Shown: in pieces, positions 35,286 to 43,958 of the stretch
How the letters are laid out: each line of letters begins with the position of its first letter
Position numbering within the stretch: the first letter of the stretch is position 1
Origin: Rhodoferax sp.
GTDB lineage: Bacteria; Pseudomonadota; Gammaproteobacteria; Burkholderiales; Burkholderiaceae_C
DNA length: 64,000 nt
Assembly: GCA_030685025.1 (NCBI GenBank)
Contig: JAUXWC010000277.1
Span: 23,587-87,586 of the forward strand
Direction: 5' to 3'
Notes under the pieces: model-generated
Databases searched by the model: none
What the model was told of the DNA's origin: nothing
Seen by the model: the letters and a program-made list of their open reading frames with translations, nothing else
Program-made: the position numbers and the translations under genes

Positions 35286-35978
35286 ATGATCAATGCTAAG
35301 CACATGCAAGGCGTCGCTGCCGGGCGAGCCAGCACCTACGCGGTGTTGGCTGCGCTGTTCGCGGCGCCGCCTTCGAAGGAGATGTCGGCGATGGTCTGCA
35401 TCGGCGACTTCTCGCCAGCCGGCAATGAGGCGGTGCGCGCGGCGGCCCTGACTCTGGTGGCGTGTTTTCGACGGGTCGCCCTGGACGAGTTGCCGCAAAA
35501 CGACCTCGTGGCCGAGCACACGCGGCTGTTTTCCCTGCCCTCGGGCGTGATCCCCCACGAATCGTTTTATGTCGACGAGAACCGGCGCATTGGCGGCCAC
35601 GTGACCGTCGAGGTGCAGCGCTGCTACGACGACGCGGCGGCTACATTGACCAGCGCCTGCCGCGAACTGCCGGACCACATCGGTGTGGAGCTGGAGTTCA
35701 TGCAGTTCCTGTGCGATATCGAGCAGCAGTTCTGGGCCGAACCGAATGCACAGGGATTGCAGCGGTGCGTGGAGTTTCAGAACGGTTTCCTCACCGAGCA
35801 CTTGCTGCGCTGGCACCGCGCCTTGTGCGAGAAGATTCTTGATGAGACCAGTCTCGACATTTACCGGGCACTGGCAACGCTGACCACCGAGTTCCTGGAG
35901 GCCGAGCGCGCCTTCGTACCGGAGTTGGCCCAAGGCATTCAAGCCGAATGGAGGACACCATGCGCAGCCGAATCCTGA
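35286..35978 (+). CDS. TorD/DmsD-family molybdoenzyme chaperone
   Basis: 230 residues, all helical, with the family features LPSGVIPHESFYVDE and the HIGVELEFMQFLCDIE block. Such chaperones bind the Tat signal of their partner and hold it until cofactor loading. GGAGG lies before the ATG at 35286; an in-frame ATG 42 bp upstream lies inside the polyferredoxin gene. It overlaps the next cytochrome gene by 19 bp. Confidence 0.87.
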   Translation: MINAKHMQGVAAGRASTYAVLAALFAAPPSKEMSAMVCIGDFSPAGNEAVRAAALTLVACFRRVALDELPQNDLVAEHTRLFSLPSGVIPHESFYVDENRRIGGHVTVEVQRCYDDAAATLTSACRELPDHIGVELEFMQFLCDIEQQFWAEPNAQGLQRCVEFQNGFLTEHLLRWHRALCEKILDETSLDIYRALATLTTEFLEAERAFVPELAQGIQAEWRTPCAAES

Positions 35979-36532
35979 CCCTCACCTTGTTGGCGCTAGC
36001 CTCGACGGCAGCGCTGGCGCTGGCACCATTGGAGCCCCAGACGCCGATTGATTGGCCGCCCAAGGCGGTGCCCAAACAGGCGACTGGCAAGGTGCCGGAC
36101 TTCAAGCGCAAGAACCAGGTGTGCCTGGACTGCCACAAGGAGATCATGGAAGTAAAGACGGCGAAAAAGACCGTGCCCAACTTGCACCGCCTGCACCTGG
36201 ATTCGAAGAAGACCGCCTACGAGGGCAAGAACCGCGACTGCGTCACCTGTCACGAGATGGTGGTGCCCTCGGAAACCAAGGCCAAGAAGAAAGAGGGCTG
36301 GTTCGTCAAGGGTGACGTTTACCACCCCAATGTGATGCAAAACCCGGCCGGGGTCTGGAAGAAACACATCGTGCGCGCGGCGGACGGCCAGCCCCACACC
36401 CTGGTCGAAACCCTGCGTCAATCCGAGCCCCATCCGTTCAAGCCCACGCTCAAAAGCCTGGTGTGCACCGAATGCCACGGCCCGGACAGCAAGATCAAGA
36501 CCTTGTACGGGGCGCCACAGACAGCCAGGTAG
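35960..36532 (+). CDS. Periplasmic trihaem cytochrome c
   Basis: 190 residues with a signal peptide and three haem sites: CLDCH (C55-H59), CVTCH and CTECH near the C-terminus. Additional histidines (HRLHL, YHP, HPF) can be distal ligands. I chose the ATG at 35960 because GGAGG precedes it; one 12 bp upstream is possible. It probably passes electrons to the Fe-S subunit of the molybdoenzyme. Confidence 0.85.
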   Translation: MRSRILTLTLLALASTAALALAPLEPQTPIDWPPKAVPKQATGKVPDFKRKNQVCLDCHKEIMEVKTAKKTVPNLHRLHLDSKKTAYEGKNRDCVTCHEMVVPSETKAKKKEGWFVKGDVYHPNVMQNPAGVWKKHIVRAADGQPHTLVETLRQSEPHPFKPTLKSLVCTECHGPDSKIKTLYGAPQTAR

Positions 36533-36575
36533 CGCCAAGCAGGAACCCCACGCGGCGAAGCAAGGCGGCGACATC

Positions 36576-38393
36576 ATGCAGCACACCAACCCCCTGACAC
36601 CACCCGGTACGTTCGCCTGCACCACCCTTGCGGCGGCCATCATGCTGTGCGGCGGCATGGGCGCCCCCGCGCTGGCCGCGCCCCCAGCGAAGAAGCCGGC
36701 CGCCGCCAAGGAGCAACCGGTTCCAAGCGAGGTGCTGCGCCGCTTGCAGGAACTCGAAGCGCAGGTGGCCCAGTTCCGCGAGGAAACACAGCGGCTGCGC
36801 ACCGAGCTGGCGCAACGTCCGGCGGCGCTGGCAACGCCGACGCCGACGCCGACGGCGGCCAAGCCCGCCGCGCCCAGGCCGGCCCCGGCCGGTGGTGATT
36901 GGGACGAGCCCGAAGTGGCGCAAAAGGCCCAGGGGCGCGACGACGAGGCACGCCGGCGCTTGCTGGTTCTCGAAACCCAAGCCCGCAAGGCGGTGGCCGA
37001 GGCGGTCAAGCGGGAAGCGGAAACCAAAGACAAGGTGGCGTTCGAGTTTTCCGGCAAGTACAAGGCGCAAGTCAACTCGCGCCACAACTTCAACCTGAAC
37101 AACTCGCAGCAGCAGTGGCGCTACGACAACGCCAGTTTCGTGGATCAGCGCTACTCGCTGCAAGTCGATGCGTCGTATGAGGCACTGCTGACCCGGCTGG
37201 TGCTCGACAAGGGCAACTTCAGCACCGACTGGAAAGAAGACAGCGAAGGCACGCTGGAGCGTTGGGGTCAGTTCCAGACGCTCAGTTCGCCACTGGTGCG
37301 CGAGCTGTTCATCCAGTACACCGGGCCATTCATGGTGCGGGCCGGGCGCCAGAGCTGGGATGTGGGGCAACGAATCGTGCTCGAAGGTCCGATGGACGGA
37401 ATTCGTCTTCAGTACCCGCTGGGGCAACTGCCGTGGGGGCAGACCACCTTGACGGCGGGCTACGTCGCCGTCCCCGGCGGTTGGGGGGATTACAGCAACT
37501 TCCAGGCCAGCGGTGGCAGGTTGGGCGGCAACCGTCAGGCGGTGTTCGGTGCCAGCAACAGCCTGGACGCGCTGTATGCGGACCTGGACATCCGGGCCTC
37601 GCGCGCCCTGCGTTTTCGGCCCTACGTCCTCAAAACGGTCGACCGCGGCCGGGCGGGCGACGCCGACCTGAATTTGGACAAGGACTTCAACGCCAGCACA
37701 CTGCCCAGGGACGGCCACTTCGAGCCGCTGTGGATGGGACTGAGCGCCTCGGCGACAGTCGACCAATGGCGCTTTGATGCCGAAGGCGTGCTGCTGCGAG
37801 GCGACTACAGCGCCAGCCGCACACTGCGCGCCAGTGCGCTGGTGGTAAAGGCCGCGCGCGATTTTGGCAAGCTTGGCGGCTTGGACAGCTTGTCTGCCGG
37901 GCTACAGTTTGGACGCGGCTCTGGCAACCGCATCGGCGACGCGGCGAGCGGCCCGGTGCGCAATTTCAACGCCCTGTTCATGTGCCGCGAGCGCAACAAG
38001 TTCGGCCTCATCTTCAGTGAGGATGTGCGCGCCGGCTACTACTTGTGGGACAGCAACCTGACCAACATCACCTATTTGCGACTGGACACCACGCTGGAGC
38101 CGCGCCAGGGCTTCAAGCTGACGCCATCGCTGACGCGCATCTGGACCACCGAGCCGGTGCTGCAAGGCCGTGGGCCGGTGCATGACTGGAGCCAGGGCAC
38201 GGCGAGTGCGACCAATCTGACCAAAAACGTCGGCTGGGAGCTGGATCTGAACGTGGTCTTTCCACTTTACAAGCGACTGGAGGGTTTCCTTTCCATCGGC
38301 TACTTCCGTCCCGGTGCCGTGTATGCACGGCCCGATGGCAGCAATCCGAAACCCGCGCGGGAGTTTGTGCTGGGTGTCGAGGCGAAGTTCTAG
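36576..38393 (+). CDS. Outer-membrane beta-barrel with coiled-coil N-terminus
   Basis: 605 residues. A signal peptide (cleaved near LAAPP) is followed by a coiled coil (VLRRLQELEAQVAQFREET), a Pro/Ala/Thr linker and a second helical stretch rich in Arg/Glu (residues 110-150). From about residue 155 the alternating pattern of a beta barrel runs to a C-terminal VLGVEAKF. It could be a porin for the oxyanion substrate, or a barrel that carries cytochromes; the CxxC of MtrB-type proteins is missing. The N-terminal coiled coil resembles trimeric porins. Confidence 0.7.
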   Translation: MQHTNPLTPPGTFACTTLAAAIMLCGGMGAPALAAPPAKKPAAAKEQPVPSEVLRRLQELEAQVAQFREETQRLRTELAQRPAALATPTPTPTAAKPAAPRPAPAGGDWDEPEVAQKAQGRDDEARRRLLVLETQARKAVAEAVKREAETKDKVAFEFSGKYKAQVNSRHNFNLNNSQQQWRYDNASFVDQRYSLQVDASYEALLTRLVLDKGNFSTDWKEDSEGTLERWGQFQTLSSPLVRELFIQYTGPFMVRAGRQSWDVGQRIVLEGPMDGIRLQYPLGQLPWGQTTLTAGYVAVPGGWGDYSNFQASGGRLGGNRQAVFGASNSLDALYADLDIRASRALRFRPYVLKTVDRGRAGDADLNLDKDFNASTLPRDGHFEPLWMGLSASATVDQWRFDAEGVLLRGDYSASRTLRASALVVKAARDFGKLGGLDSLSAGLQFGRGSGNRIGDAASGPVRNFNALFMCRERNKFGLIFSEDVRAGYYLWDSNLTNITYLRLDTTLEPRQGFKLTPSLTRIWTTEPVLQGRGPVHDWSQGTASATNLTKNVGWELDLNVVFPLYKRLEGFLSIGYFRPGAVYARPDGSNPKPAREFVLGVEAKF

Positions 38394-38395
38394 CC

Positions 38396-38809
38396 ATGAA
38401 ATCAATCGTTCTTCTGACCTTGCTCTTGTCCGGCTGTGCCGGCGGCATGCATGGCGCGCCATCCATGCACGCGCCGGCCGCACCCATGGTTCAGACGCCG
38501 ATTCATGCGCCGCCCGCAGCGCCGCGCCATAACCCGCTGGCACCGTCGGTGGAGATCATCGCCGAGTACGAGCACACCGGGTCGGGGAAACTGAAGGTGT
38601 CCTTGCGCGCGGTCACGGTAGGGTTGGAGCCGCCGTTGCACTTTCATTGGATGCTGGGCAACGGCAAACAATGGGACGGGCCGCAGCCCTGGCCCCAATC
38701 CTATGAGCCCGGTCGTTATGACGTGTGGCTGTCGGTCACCGACGCCCATGGGCGCGTCAAGCGCTCCAGCGTGGTAATCGACGCCGAGTCGATGGGCTGC
38801 GCGATCTGA
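38396..38809 (+). CDS. Small lipoprotein with PKD-like domain
   Basis: 137 residues. The lipobox LLLSGC is at residues 9-14 and a Pro/His/Met-rich linker follows. The C-terminal part (LEPPLHFHWMLGNGKQW ... VWLSVTDAHGRVKRSSVVID) has the beta-sandwich look of a PKD domain. It begins 2 bp after the barrel gene, and the next gene encodes another PKD-containing protein, so both may bind the barrel or an extracytoplasmic complex. Confidence 0.72.
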   Translation: MKSIVLLTLLLSGCAGGMHGAPSMHAPAAPMVQTPIHAPPAAPRHNPLAPSVEIIAEYEHTGSGKLKVSLRAVTVGLEPPLHFHWMLGNGKQWDGPQPWPQSYEPGRYDVWLSVTDAHGRVKRSSVVIDAESMGCAI

Positions 38810-38843
38810 GCACACGATGGATGTTGACCAAACAGGGGCTGTC

Positions 38844-39776
38844 ATGAAGAAGTTTGTTGTGCTGGTGCTGTTGGTTTGGAGCGTGTTCGCCTGGGCCCAG
38901 GACGCCTCCAGCGTGCGTATTGCCCAGAGTGACGGGCAGGTCGAAATTCGCCGCAGCGGCGCCACCGACTGGAAGCCCGCCAAGGAGGGCGAGTTGCTGG
39001 AACGCGGCGACCGCGTTGCCGCTGGCGACAAGTCCGCCGCGGTGCTGATGTGGTCCAACGGCAGCATGGCCAGGCTCTATCCGAACACCGAATTGGTCTT
39101 GGCGGGCGTCAGCTTTGATTTGGAGAAGAAGATGGAGAAGACCATCCTCGATCTCAACAAGGGGCGGGTCTTCATCAAGGCCCAAATCCCGGAGCACCTG
39201 TTCATGGAAATGAAGGTCCGCATGGGTCCGCTCGAACTGCGCACGCAAGGCGCCGAGTTTGCGCTGGTGTATGACGCGGCGCAGCAGCGCTACACCGCCT
39301 CCACCGTACTGGGCCGTGTGGTGGCCGATGCAGGCGGCGAGCTGCTGCGCATTGACGAAGGCCAGCACGCCAGTGTGGCCGCTGGCGCCAAGGCCAGCAA
39401 GGACGACGTGAAGCAGATGGACGACAAGCTCAAGCAGTCCCTGGCGAAAGTCTCCAAGGATCTAGGCGGCAGCCTGCTGGCCGATGAGGTGAGTGCGGGC
39501 AGTGGCGGCACGCTGGTCGCCAAGATCGGTGGTGTCGCCAGCCGACGTGGCAACGCGCCGTTCAAGGTCAACTTCAAGGCGCTGGTCAACGGCGGCAGCG
39601 GCAAACTCAAACTGATTCGCTGGGACTTTGGCGATGGCGAATCGGCCATGGGCAAAGACGCCGAACACGTTTTTACGCAGGGCCTGTACGTGGTGATTCT
39701 GCGGATCGAAGACGAAAACGGCGCCAAGGCCTCGGCGCAGACCGGTATTTCGGTGGAAGCGGATTGTGGATGTTGA
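38844..39776 (+). CDS. FecR-domain protein with C-terminal PKD domain
   Basis: 310 residues with a signal peptide (cleaved after AWA). Residues of about 20-150 form a FecR-type domain (VRIAQSDGQVEIRRSG ... LLERGDRVAAGDKSAAVLMW); residues 225-310 form a PKD domain (IRWDFGDGESAMGKDAEHVF). No membrane-spanning anti-sigma part is present, so it is not a classical FecR regulator. The final residues are DCGC, and the preceding lipoprotein ends in GCAI. A structural role at the envelope is likely. Confidence 0.75.
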   Translation: MKKFVVLVLLVWSVFAWAQDASSVRIAQSDGQVEIRRSGATDWKPAKEGELLERGDRVAAGDKSAAVLMWSNGSMARLYPNTELVLAGVSFDLEKKMEKTILDLNKGRVFIKAQIPEHLFMEMKVRMGPLELRTQGAEFALVYDAAQQRYTASTVLGRVVADAGGELLRIDEGQHASVAAGAKASKDDVKQMDDKLKQSLAKVSKDLGGSLLADEVSAGSGGTLVAKIGGVASRRGNAPFKVNFKALVNGGSGKLKLIRWDFGDGESAMGKDAEHVFTQGLYVVILRIEDENGAKASAQTGISVEADCGC

Positions 39777-39834
39777 CCGGCGCGCGCCAGCGCACCGAGC
39801 ATGACTTATTTACTTATCACTTAGGAGAATCGCC

Positions 39835-40539
39835 ATGAAGCGACTGTTTTTGCGCGCCTTGGGCTTGCTTGCCCTGCTCGGGCTGGCCTTGGTGGCGTCG
39901 GCCGCGCCGGGTGAGTATGTGGGGGTGCGGGTTTGCACCAAATGCCACGATCTGCACGGCGAGTCCTGGGCTGACACGGCGCACGCCAAGGCCTTCGACT
40001 CCCTGAAGGCCAACACCAAGGCCGACGAGAAGAAAAAGGCCAAGCTCGACCCGGCCAAGGACTACACCAAGGACAAGGACTGCGTGGGCTGCCACAGCAC
40101 CGGCTTTGGCAAGCCTGGTGGTTATGCCGTGGGCAAGGACCCGGGCGGCCCGGAAAAACTGGGATCGGTCGGCTGCGAGTCCTGCCATGGCCCGGGTGAC
40201 GGTTATCGCGATGAGCATGGCAAGGCCGAAAAGCAGTTGTTGCGGACTTCGAAGGCCACGCCGCGCAAAACACTGGTAAGCCAAGGTCAAAGTTTCGAAT
40301 ACGAGCGTGCCTGTGCGGCGTGCCACCTCAGCTACCAGGGATCACCCCACAAGGGTGCCAAGGCGCCCTACACGCCGTTCACGCCCGCCGTCGATGCCAA
40401 ATACAAGTTTGAGTTCGACAAGGCGGTACGCACCAAGGCCCTGCACGAGCATTACAAGCTCAAAGACGTCTTCACCGGTGATCCCGTGCCCGCCATGCGC
40501 GCCGAGTTCCAGAAAACCGCCAAGGAGATCCCTCAATGA
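39835..40539 (+). CDS. Periplasmic tetrahaem cytochrome c (c554-like)
   Basis: 234 residues with a signal peptide (cleaved near ASA) and four haem sites: CTKCH, CVGCH, CESCH and CAACH. The spacing and the GCESCHGPG and ACAACH blocks resemble cytochrome c554 family proteins. The stop overlaps the NapC-like gene by 4 bp, so the two are made together and probably form an electron relay from quinol to the molybdoenzyme. Confidence 0.85.
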   Translation: MKRLFLRALGLLALLGLALVASAAPGEYVGVRVCTKCHDLHGESWADTAHAKAFDSLKANTKADEKKKAKLDPAKDYTKDKDCVGCHSTGFGKPGGYAVGKDPGGPEKLGSVGCESCHGPGDGYRDEHGKAEKQLLRTSKATPRKTLVSQGQSFEYERACAACHLSYQGSPHKGAKAPYTPFTPAVDAKYKFEFDKAVRTKALHEHYKLKDVFTGDPVPAMRAEFQKTAKEIPQ

Positions 40540-41144
40540 GCGAGCAGCGCCCGGCGGCCAAGCAGCAGGTGTTGGGGCGCTGGGTTGGCGCCCTGCGCCG
40601 GCCAAGCGTCAAGTATTCCTTGCTCACCTTGCTGCTGGCCGGGGTTCTGTCGGGCATCGTCTTCTGGGGTGGCTTCAACACCGCCATGGAGGCCACCAAC
40701 CGCATGGAGTTCTGCATTGGTTGCCACGAGATGCGCGACACGGTCTACCAGGAATACAAAAAGACCATCCACTACAGCAACCGTACCGGCGTGCGCGCCG
40801 CCTGCTCCGACTGTCACGTGCCCAAGGCGTGGGGCCCGAAGATGTGGCGCAAGATCCAGGCCACTGGCGAGGTCTACGGCAAGATCATGGGCACCATCGA
40901 CACGCCAGAAAAGTTCGAGGCCAAGCGCCTGATTCTGGCCGAGCGCGAGTGGAAGCGCATGAAAGCCAACGATTCGCTGGAGTGCCGCAACTGCCACAGC
41001 TTCGACGGCATGTCCAAAGAGGCCCAAACCTCGACGGCGTGGCGCCGGCATCAGGCCGGTTTGAAGAAGGGCGAAACCTGCATCGACTGCCACAAGGGCA
41101 TCGCCCACAAGGAACCTGCCGGAACCAAGAAGGCCGAGGAGTAA
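40536..41144 (+). CDS. NapC/NirT-family membrane tetrahaem cytochrome
   Basis: 202 residues. One N-terminal membrane helix (YSLLTLLLAGVLSGIVFWGG) anchors a periplasmic domain with four CxxCH sites: CIGCH, CSDCH, CRNCH and CIDCH. The family oxidises quinol and feeds periplasmic reductases. Since the operon has no NrfD-type anchor, this is the likely link between the quinone pool and the molybdoenzyme. Confidence 0.92.
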   Translation: MSEQRPAAKQQVLGRWVGALRRPSVKYSLLTLLLAGVLSGIVFWGGFNTAMEATNRMEFCIGCHEMRDTVYQEYKKTIHYSNRTGVRAACSDCHVPKAWGPKMWRKIQATGEVYGKIMGTIDTPEKFEAKRLILAEREWKRMKANDSLECRNCHSFDGMSKEAQTSTAWRRHQAGLKKGETCIDCHKGIAHKEPAGTKKAEE

Positions 41145-41146
41145 GC

Positions 41147-42118
41147 ATGTTGCAAGACGGATTCGGGCGTCGCATCGACTACCTCCGGTTGTCGGTGACG
41201 GACCGCTGCGATCTGCGTTGCAGCTATTGCATGCCCAAGCACTTCAAGGACTTTGAAGAACCGGCGCATTGGCTCAGCTTCGACGAGATCGAGCGTTTGT
41301 TGTCGGTGTTTGCCAGGCTGGGCTTGAAACGCATCCGGCTGACCGGCGGCGAGCCCTTGCTGCGCAAGGACTTGCCCGAGCTGGTGCGCAGATTGGCCGC
41401 TCTGCCCGGCATTGACGACTTGTCGCTGTCGACCAACGGCACGCAGTTGGCCAAACATGCCGCGCGGCTGCGCCAGGCCGGTGTCTCGCGGCTCAACGTG
41501 AGCCTGGACTCACTGGACCGCGACACCCTTCACCGGCTGACCGGGCGCGACGTGCTGGCGCAAGTCTTGGCGGGGCTGGAGGCAGCGCGTGGCGCGGGAT
41601 TTCGGGCGATCAAGATCAACATGGTGGCCACGACGGGTCTGTCCGAGCGCGACGTTGACGCCATGGTCGCGTTTTGCGCGGACCGGGGGTTTGTGCTGAG
41701 GTTGATCGAAACCATGCCCCTGGGCGAGGCCGGCCGAAGCGCTGGATTCGTCGATTTGCAGCCGATTCGGGCGCGGCTGCGCGAGCGTTTCGGCCTGGTC
41801 GATGGCGTGGTGCCGGGCGGCGGGCCGGCGCGCTACTTGGTCTCGCCCGACCGGCGGGTCCAAATTGGTTTCATCACCCCGATCTCGCAGCATTTCTGCG
41901 CAACCTGCAACCGTGTGCGCTTGTCGGTGGATGGCCGCTTGCACCTGTGCCTGGGCCAGGAGACCGCGGTGGACTTCCGCTCGCTGCTGCGCGGCGGCGC
42001 CAGCCAGGCCCAGCTCGCCGAGCACATCGGTCAAGCGCTGCTGAGGCGGCCAGAGCGCCACGAGTTCCGGGAACGCCCGGGTCGCACGGTGCGCATCATG
42101 TCGTCCATAGGTGGGTGA
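41147..42118 (+). CDS. moaA: GTP 3',8-cyclase MoaA (molybdenum cofactor synthesis)
   Basis: 323 residues. A radical-SAM enzyme for the first step of molybdopterin synthesis. The SAM cluster cysteines are C21, C25 and C28 (CDLRCSYC), LTGGEPLLRKD follows, and the second cluster motif FCATCNRVRLSVDG is near the C-terminus; the protein ends SSIGG, retaining the C-terminal GG. GAGGAG precedes the ATG at 41147, 3 bp after the NapC-like gene. Its place in a respiratory operon suggests that cofactor supply is induced together with the enzyme. Confidence 0.94.
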   Translation: MLQDGFGRRIDYLRLSVTDRCDLRCSYCMPKHFKDFEEPAHWLSFDEIERLLSVFARLGLKRIRLTGGEPLLRKDLPELVRRLAALPGIDDLSLSTNGTQLAKHAARLRQAGVSRLNVSLDSLDRDTLHRLTGRDVLAQVLAGLEAARGAGFRAIKINMVATTGLSERDVDAMVAFCADRGFVLRLIETMPLGEAGRSAGFVDLQPIRARLRERFGLVDGVVPGGGPARYLVSPDRRVQIGFITPISQHFCATCNRVRLSVDGRLHLCLGQETAVDFRSLLRGGASQAQLAEHIGQALLRRPERHEFRERPGRTVRIMSSIGG

Positions 42119-42207
42119 TGGGCTCCCGCGTGCCCCGCGCCGCTGACGCACTGCCTCGATGGCAGCAAGACGACGGCTTGCCGATTCTCAAACCCGGAGA
42201 TCAGTGA
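42118..42207 (+). CDS. Possible 29-codon mini-gene
   Basis: ATG overlaps the moaA stop (TGATG), and its TGA overlaps the ATG of the following lipoprotein gene (TGATG). The peptide begins MGSRVPRAADALPRWQQ and ends KPGDQ; no family is recognised. It may be a translated coupler that carries ribosomes from moaA to the lipoprotein gene rather than a functional peptide. GGAG for the next gene lies within it. Confidence 0.35.
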   Translation: MGSRVPRAADALPRWQQDDGLPILKPGDQ

Positions 42208-43892
42208 TGAAAACCATGCATTTCTTGCTATCCAGCATCAGCCTGTTGACGCTTGTCGCCTGTGGCGGGGGCAGCAGCAACGACACCGCCACGCCAACCC
42301 CGGCGGCGGGCGTGATCAGTGGCGCGGTCACCAAAGGGCCGGTCGGCAATACCAGCGTCGCCGCCTACGGCATCAGCAACGGCCGCATGGGTGCCCAGAT
42401 TGCCAGCACCAACAGCGACGCCAACGGCAACTTCACGATGACCATCGGCCAGCATGCGGGCGCCGTGATGCTGCAGATCAGCGGGGGCAGTTATACCGAC
42501 GAAGCCACCGGGACCGTGATGGCGATGGCGCCGGGGCACGTGATGACGGCCGTGATGCCCAGCGTGAGCGCTGGCGCCAACCACAGCGGCGTGCAGATCA
42601 CGCCGGTCACCGCCATGGCGCAAGCGTTTGCACAGCAGATGACTGGCGGCATGACGGACGCCAACATCGCCGCGGCCAACGCGGCCATGGGCGCCCACTT
42701 CATGGTCGGCGACATCCTGCATGTGCGTCCGATGAACCCGCTGGTATCGGGCGCTGGCACCGGTGCCAGCCAAGACGCTCAGAACTACGGCATGACACTG
42801 GCGGCGATGTCGCAATACGCCCAGACCCAGGGCATGCCCTATTCCTCGGCGGTGGTCAGCGCCTTGATGAACGACGCGAGCGATGGAGTCCTGGACGGCA
42901 AGGCCGGGGCTGTTGTGGTGCAAATGGGTGGCGTGGCCGGCCAGATCCTGCCCAGCGCCGCTGGAACGACGGGCATGGCGGCGGCGATGAATGCCTTCAC
43001 GAGCTCGGCACGGAACAAGGCCGGTGTCACGGCATCGGCCTTGATGAGCAGACTCAACGGCGCCAGTGGTCCCCTTCAGGGCAATGCGCCGACGATGATG
43101 AGCGCGATCCTCAGCGGCACCGTGTTCAACGGCGCGGTGAGCCAGGCAACGGTGATGGCCTTTGCCATCAACAGCGGAGCCATGGGCGCGCAGATCGCCA
43201 GCGCGGCCGTCGATGCACAGGGCAACTTCAGCTTGCCGCTGGGCAGCTACGCCGGGCCGGTGGTGCTGCAAGTCAAGGGCGCACGCTACGCGGATGCGGC
43301 AACCCGAACCACCATGACCATGGGCGCCAACGACGTGATGAGCGCCGTGCTGCCAATGGTGAGCAGCGGCGCAAGCGTGGCAGGCATCTGGGTCACGCCA
43401 GTCACCTCGATGGCCCAAGCCCGCGCCATGGCGATGAGCGGCGGCATGACCGACGCTAACATTGCGGCTGCCAATGCCGCCATGGGCAGCTACTTCCTGG
43501 TGAACGACATCTTGCGCACCCAGCCGATGAACCCGATGGTGGTGGGTTCCGGCGCCACCGCCGGCGTGGACGCGCGCAACTACGGCATGGCGCTGGCTGC
43601 CATGTCGCAGTACGCCAAAATGATCAACATGACGGTTTCTTCGGCCTTTGTCACCGCCATGATGAGCGACGCCGCCGACGGCGTGGTCAATGGCATGGCT
43701 GGCGCCACCCCGATCACCATGCCGATGGGCGGCCTGATGGGCACTGGCATGATGGGGCTCACAGCGGGCAACAGCAGCTTGGTGGTCGCGATGGTCGCCT
43801 TCATGAACTCCAGCGCCAACACCTCGGGCCTCACCGTCGCGGACATGGTCGCCTTGATGCAAAGGCTCAACAGTTCAGGTGGCAATATCTGA
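42207..43892 (+). CDS. Methionine-rich lipoprotein with internal duplication
   Basis: 561 residues. The lipobox LLTLVAC is near residue 18 and is followed by a Ser/Thr linker. Two homologous halves of about 250 residues follow, each running from a carboxypeptidase-regulatory-like strand (VISGAVTKGPVGNTSVAAYG; AILSGTVFNGAVSQATVMAF) through MTDANIAAANAAMG to NYGM-LAAMSQYA. By my count about one residue in ten is methionine. No function is recognised; a surface protein that binds soft metals or oxidants is a guess. Last gene of the operon. Confidence 0.8.
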   Translation: MKTMHFLLSSISLLTLVACGGGSSNDTATPTPAAGVISGAVTKGPVGNTSVAAYGISNGRMGAQIASTNSDANGNFTMTIGQHAGAVMLQISGGSYTDEATGTVMAMAPGHVMTAVMPSVSAGANHSGVQITPVTAMAQAFAQQMTGGMTDANIAAANAAMGAHFMVGDILHVRPMNPLVSGAGTGASQDAQNYGMTLAAMSQYAQTQGMPYSSAVVSALMNDASDGVLDGKAGAVVVQMGGVAGQILPSAAGTTGMAAAMNAFTSSARNKAGVTASALMSRLNGASGPLQGNAPTMMSAILSGTVFNGAVSQATVMAFAINSGAMGAQIASAAVDAQGNFSLPLGSYAGPVVLQVKGARYADAATRTTMTMGANDVMSAVLPMVSSGASVAGIWVTPVTSMAQARAMAMSGGMTDANIAAANAAMGSYFLVNDILRTQPMNPMVVGSGATAGVDARNYGMALAAMSQYAKMINMTVSSAFVTAMMSDAADGVVNGMAGATPITMPMGGLMGTGMMGLTAGNSSLVVAMVAFMNSSANTSGLTVADMVALMQRLNSSGGNI

Positions 43893-43938
43893 GAACTCAG
43901 CCTGAGCCCAGGTGCGCTGGAACACCGACGGCCCGTCT

Positions 43939-43958
43939 GGCCCCCTCGCGCCGGGGGT
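43939..43958. terminator. GC hairpin between convergent genes
   Basis: GGCCCCC (43939-43945) and GGGGGTC (43953-43959) can pair around a 7-base loop, between the stop of the lipoprotein gene and the 3' end of the response regulator. It lacks a T-run on either strand and touches the regulator's last codon, so it is only a weak candidate for a bidirectional terminator. Confidence 0.3.
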
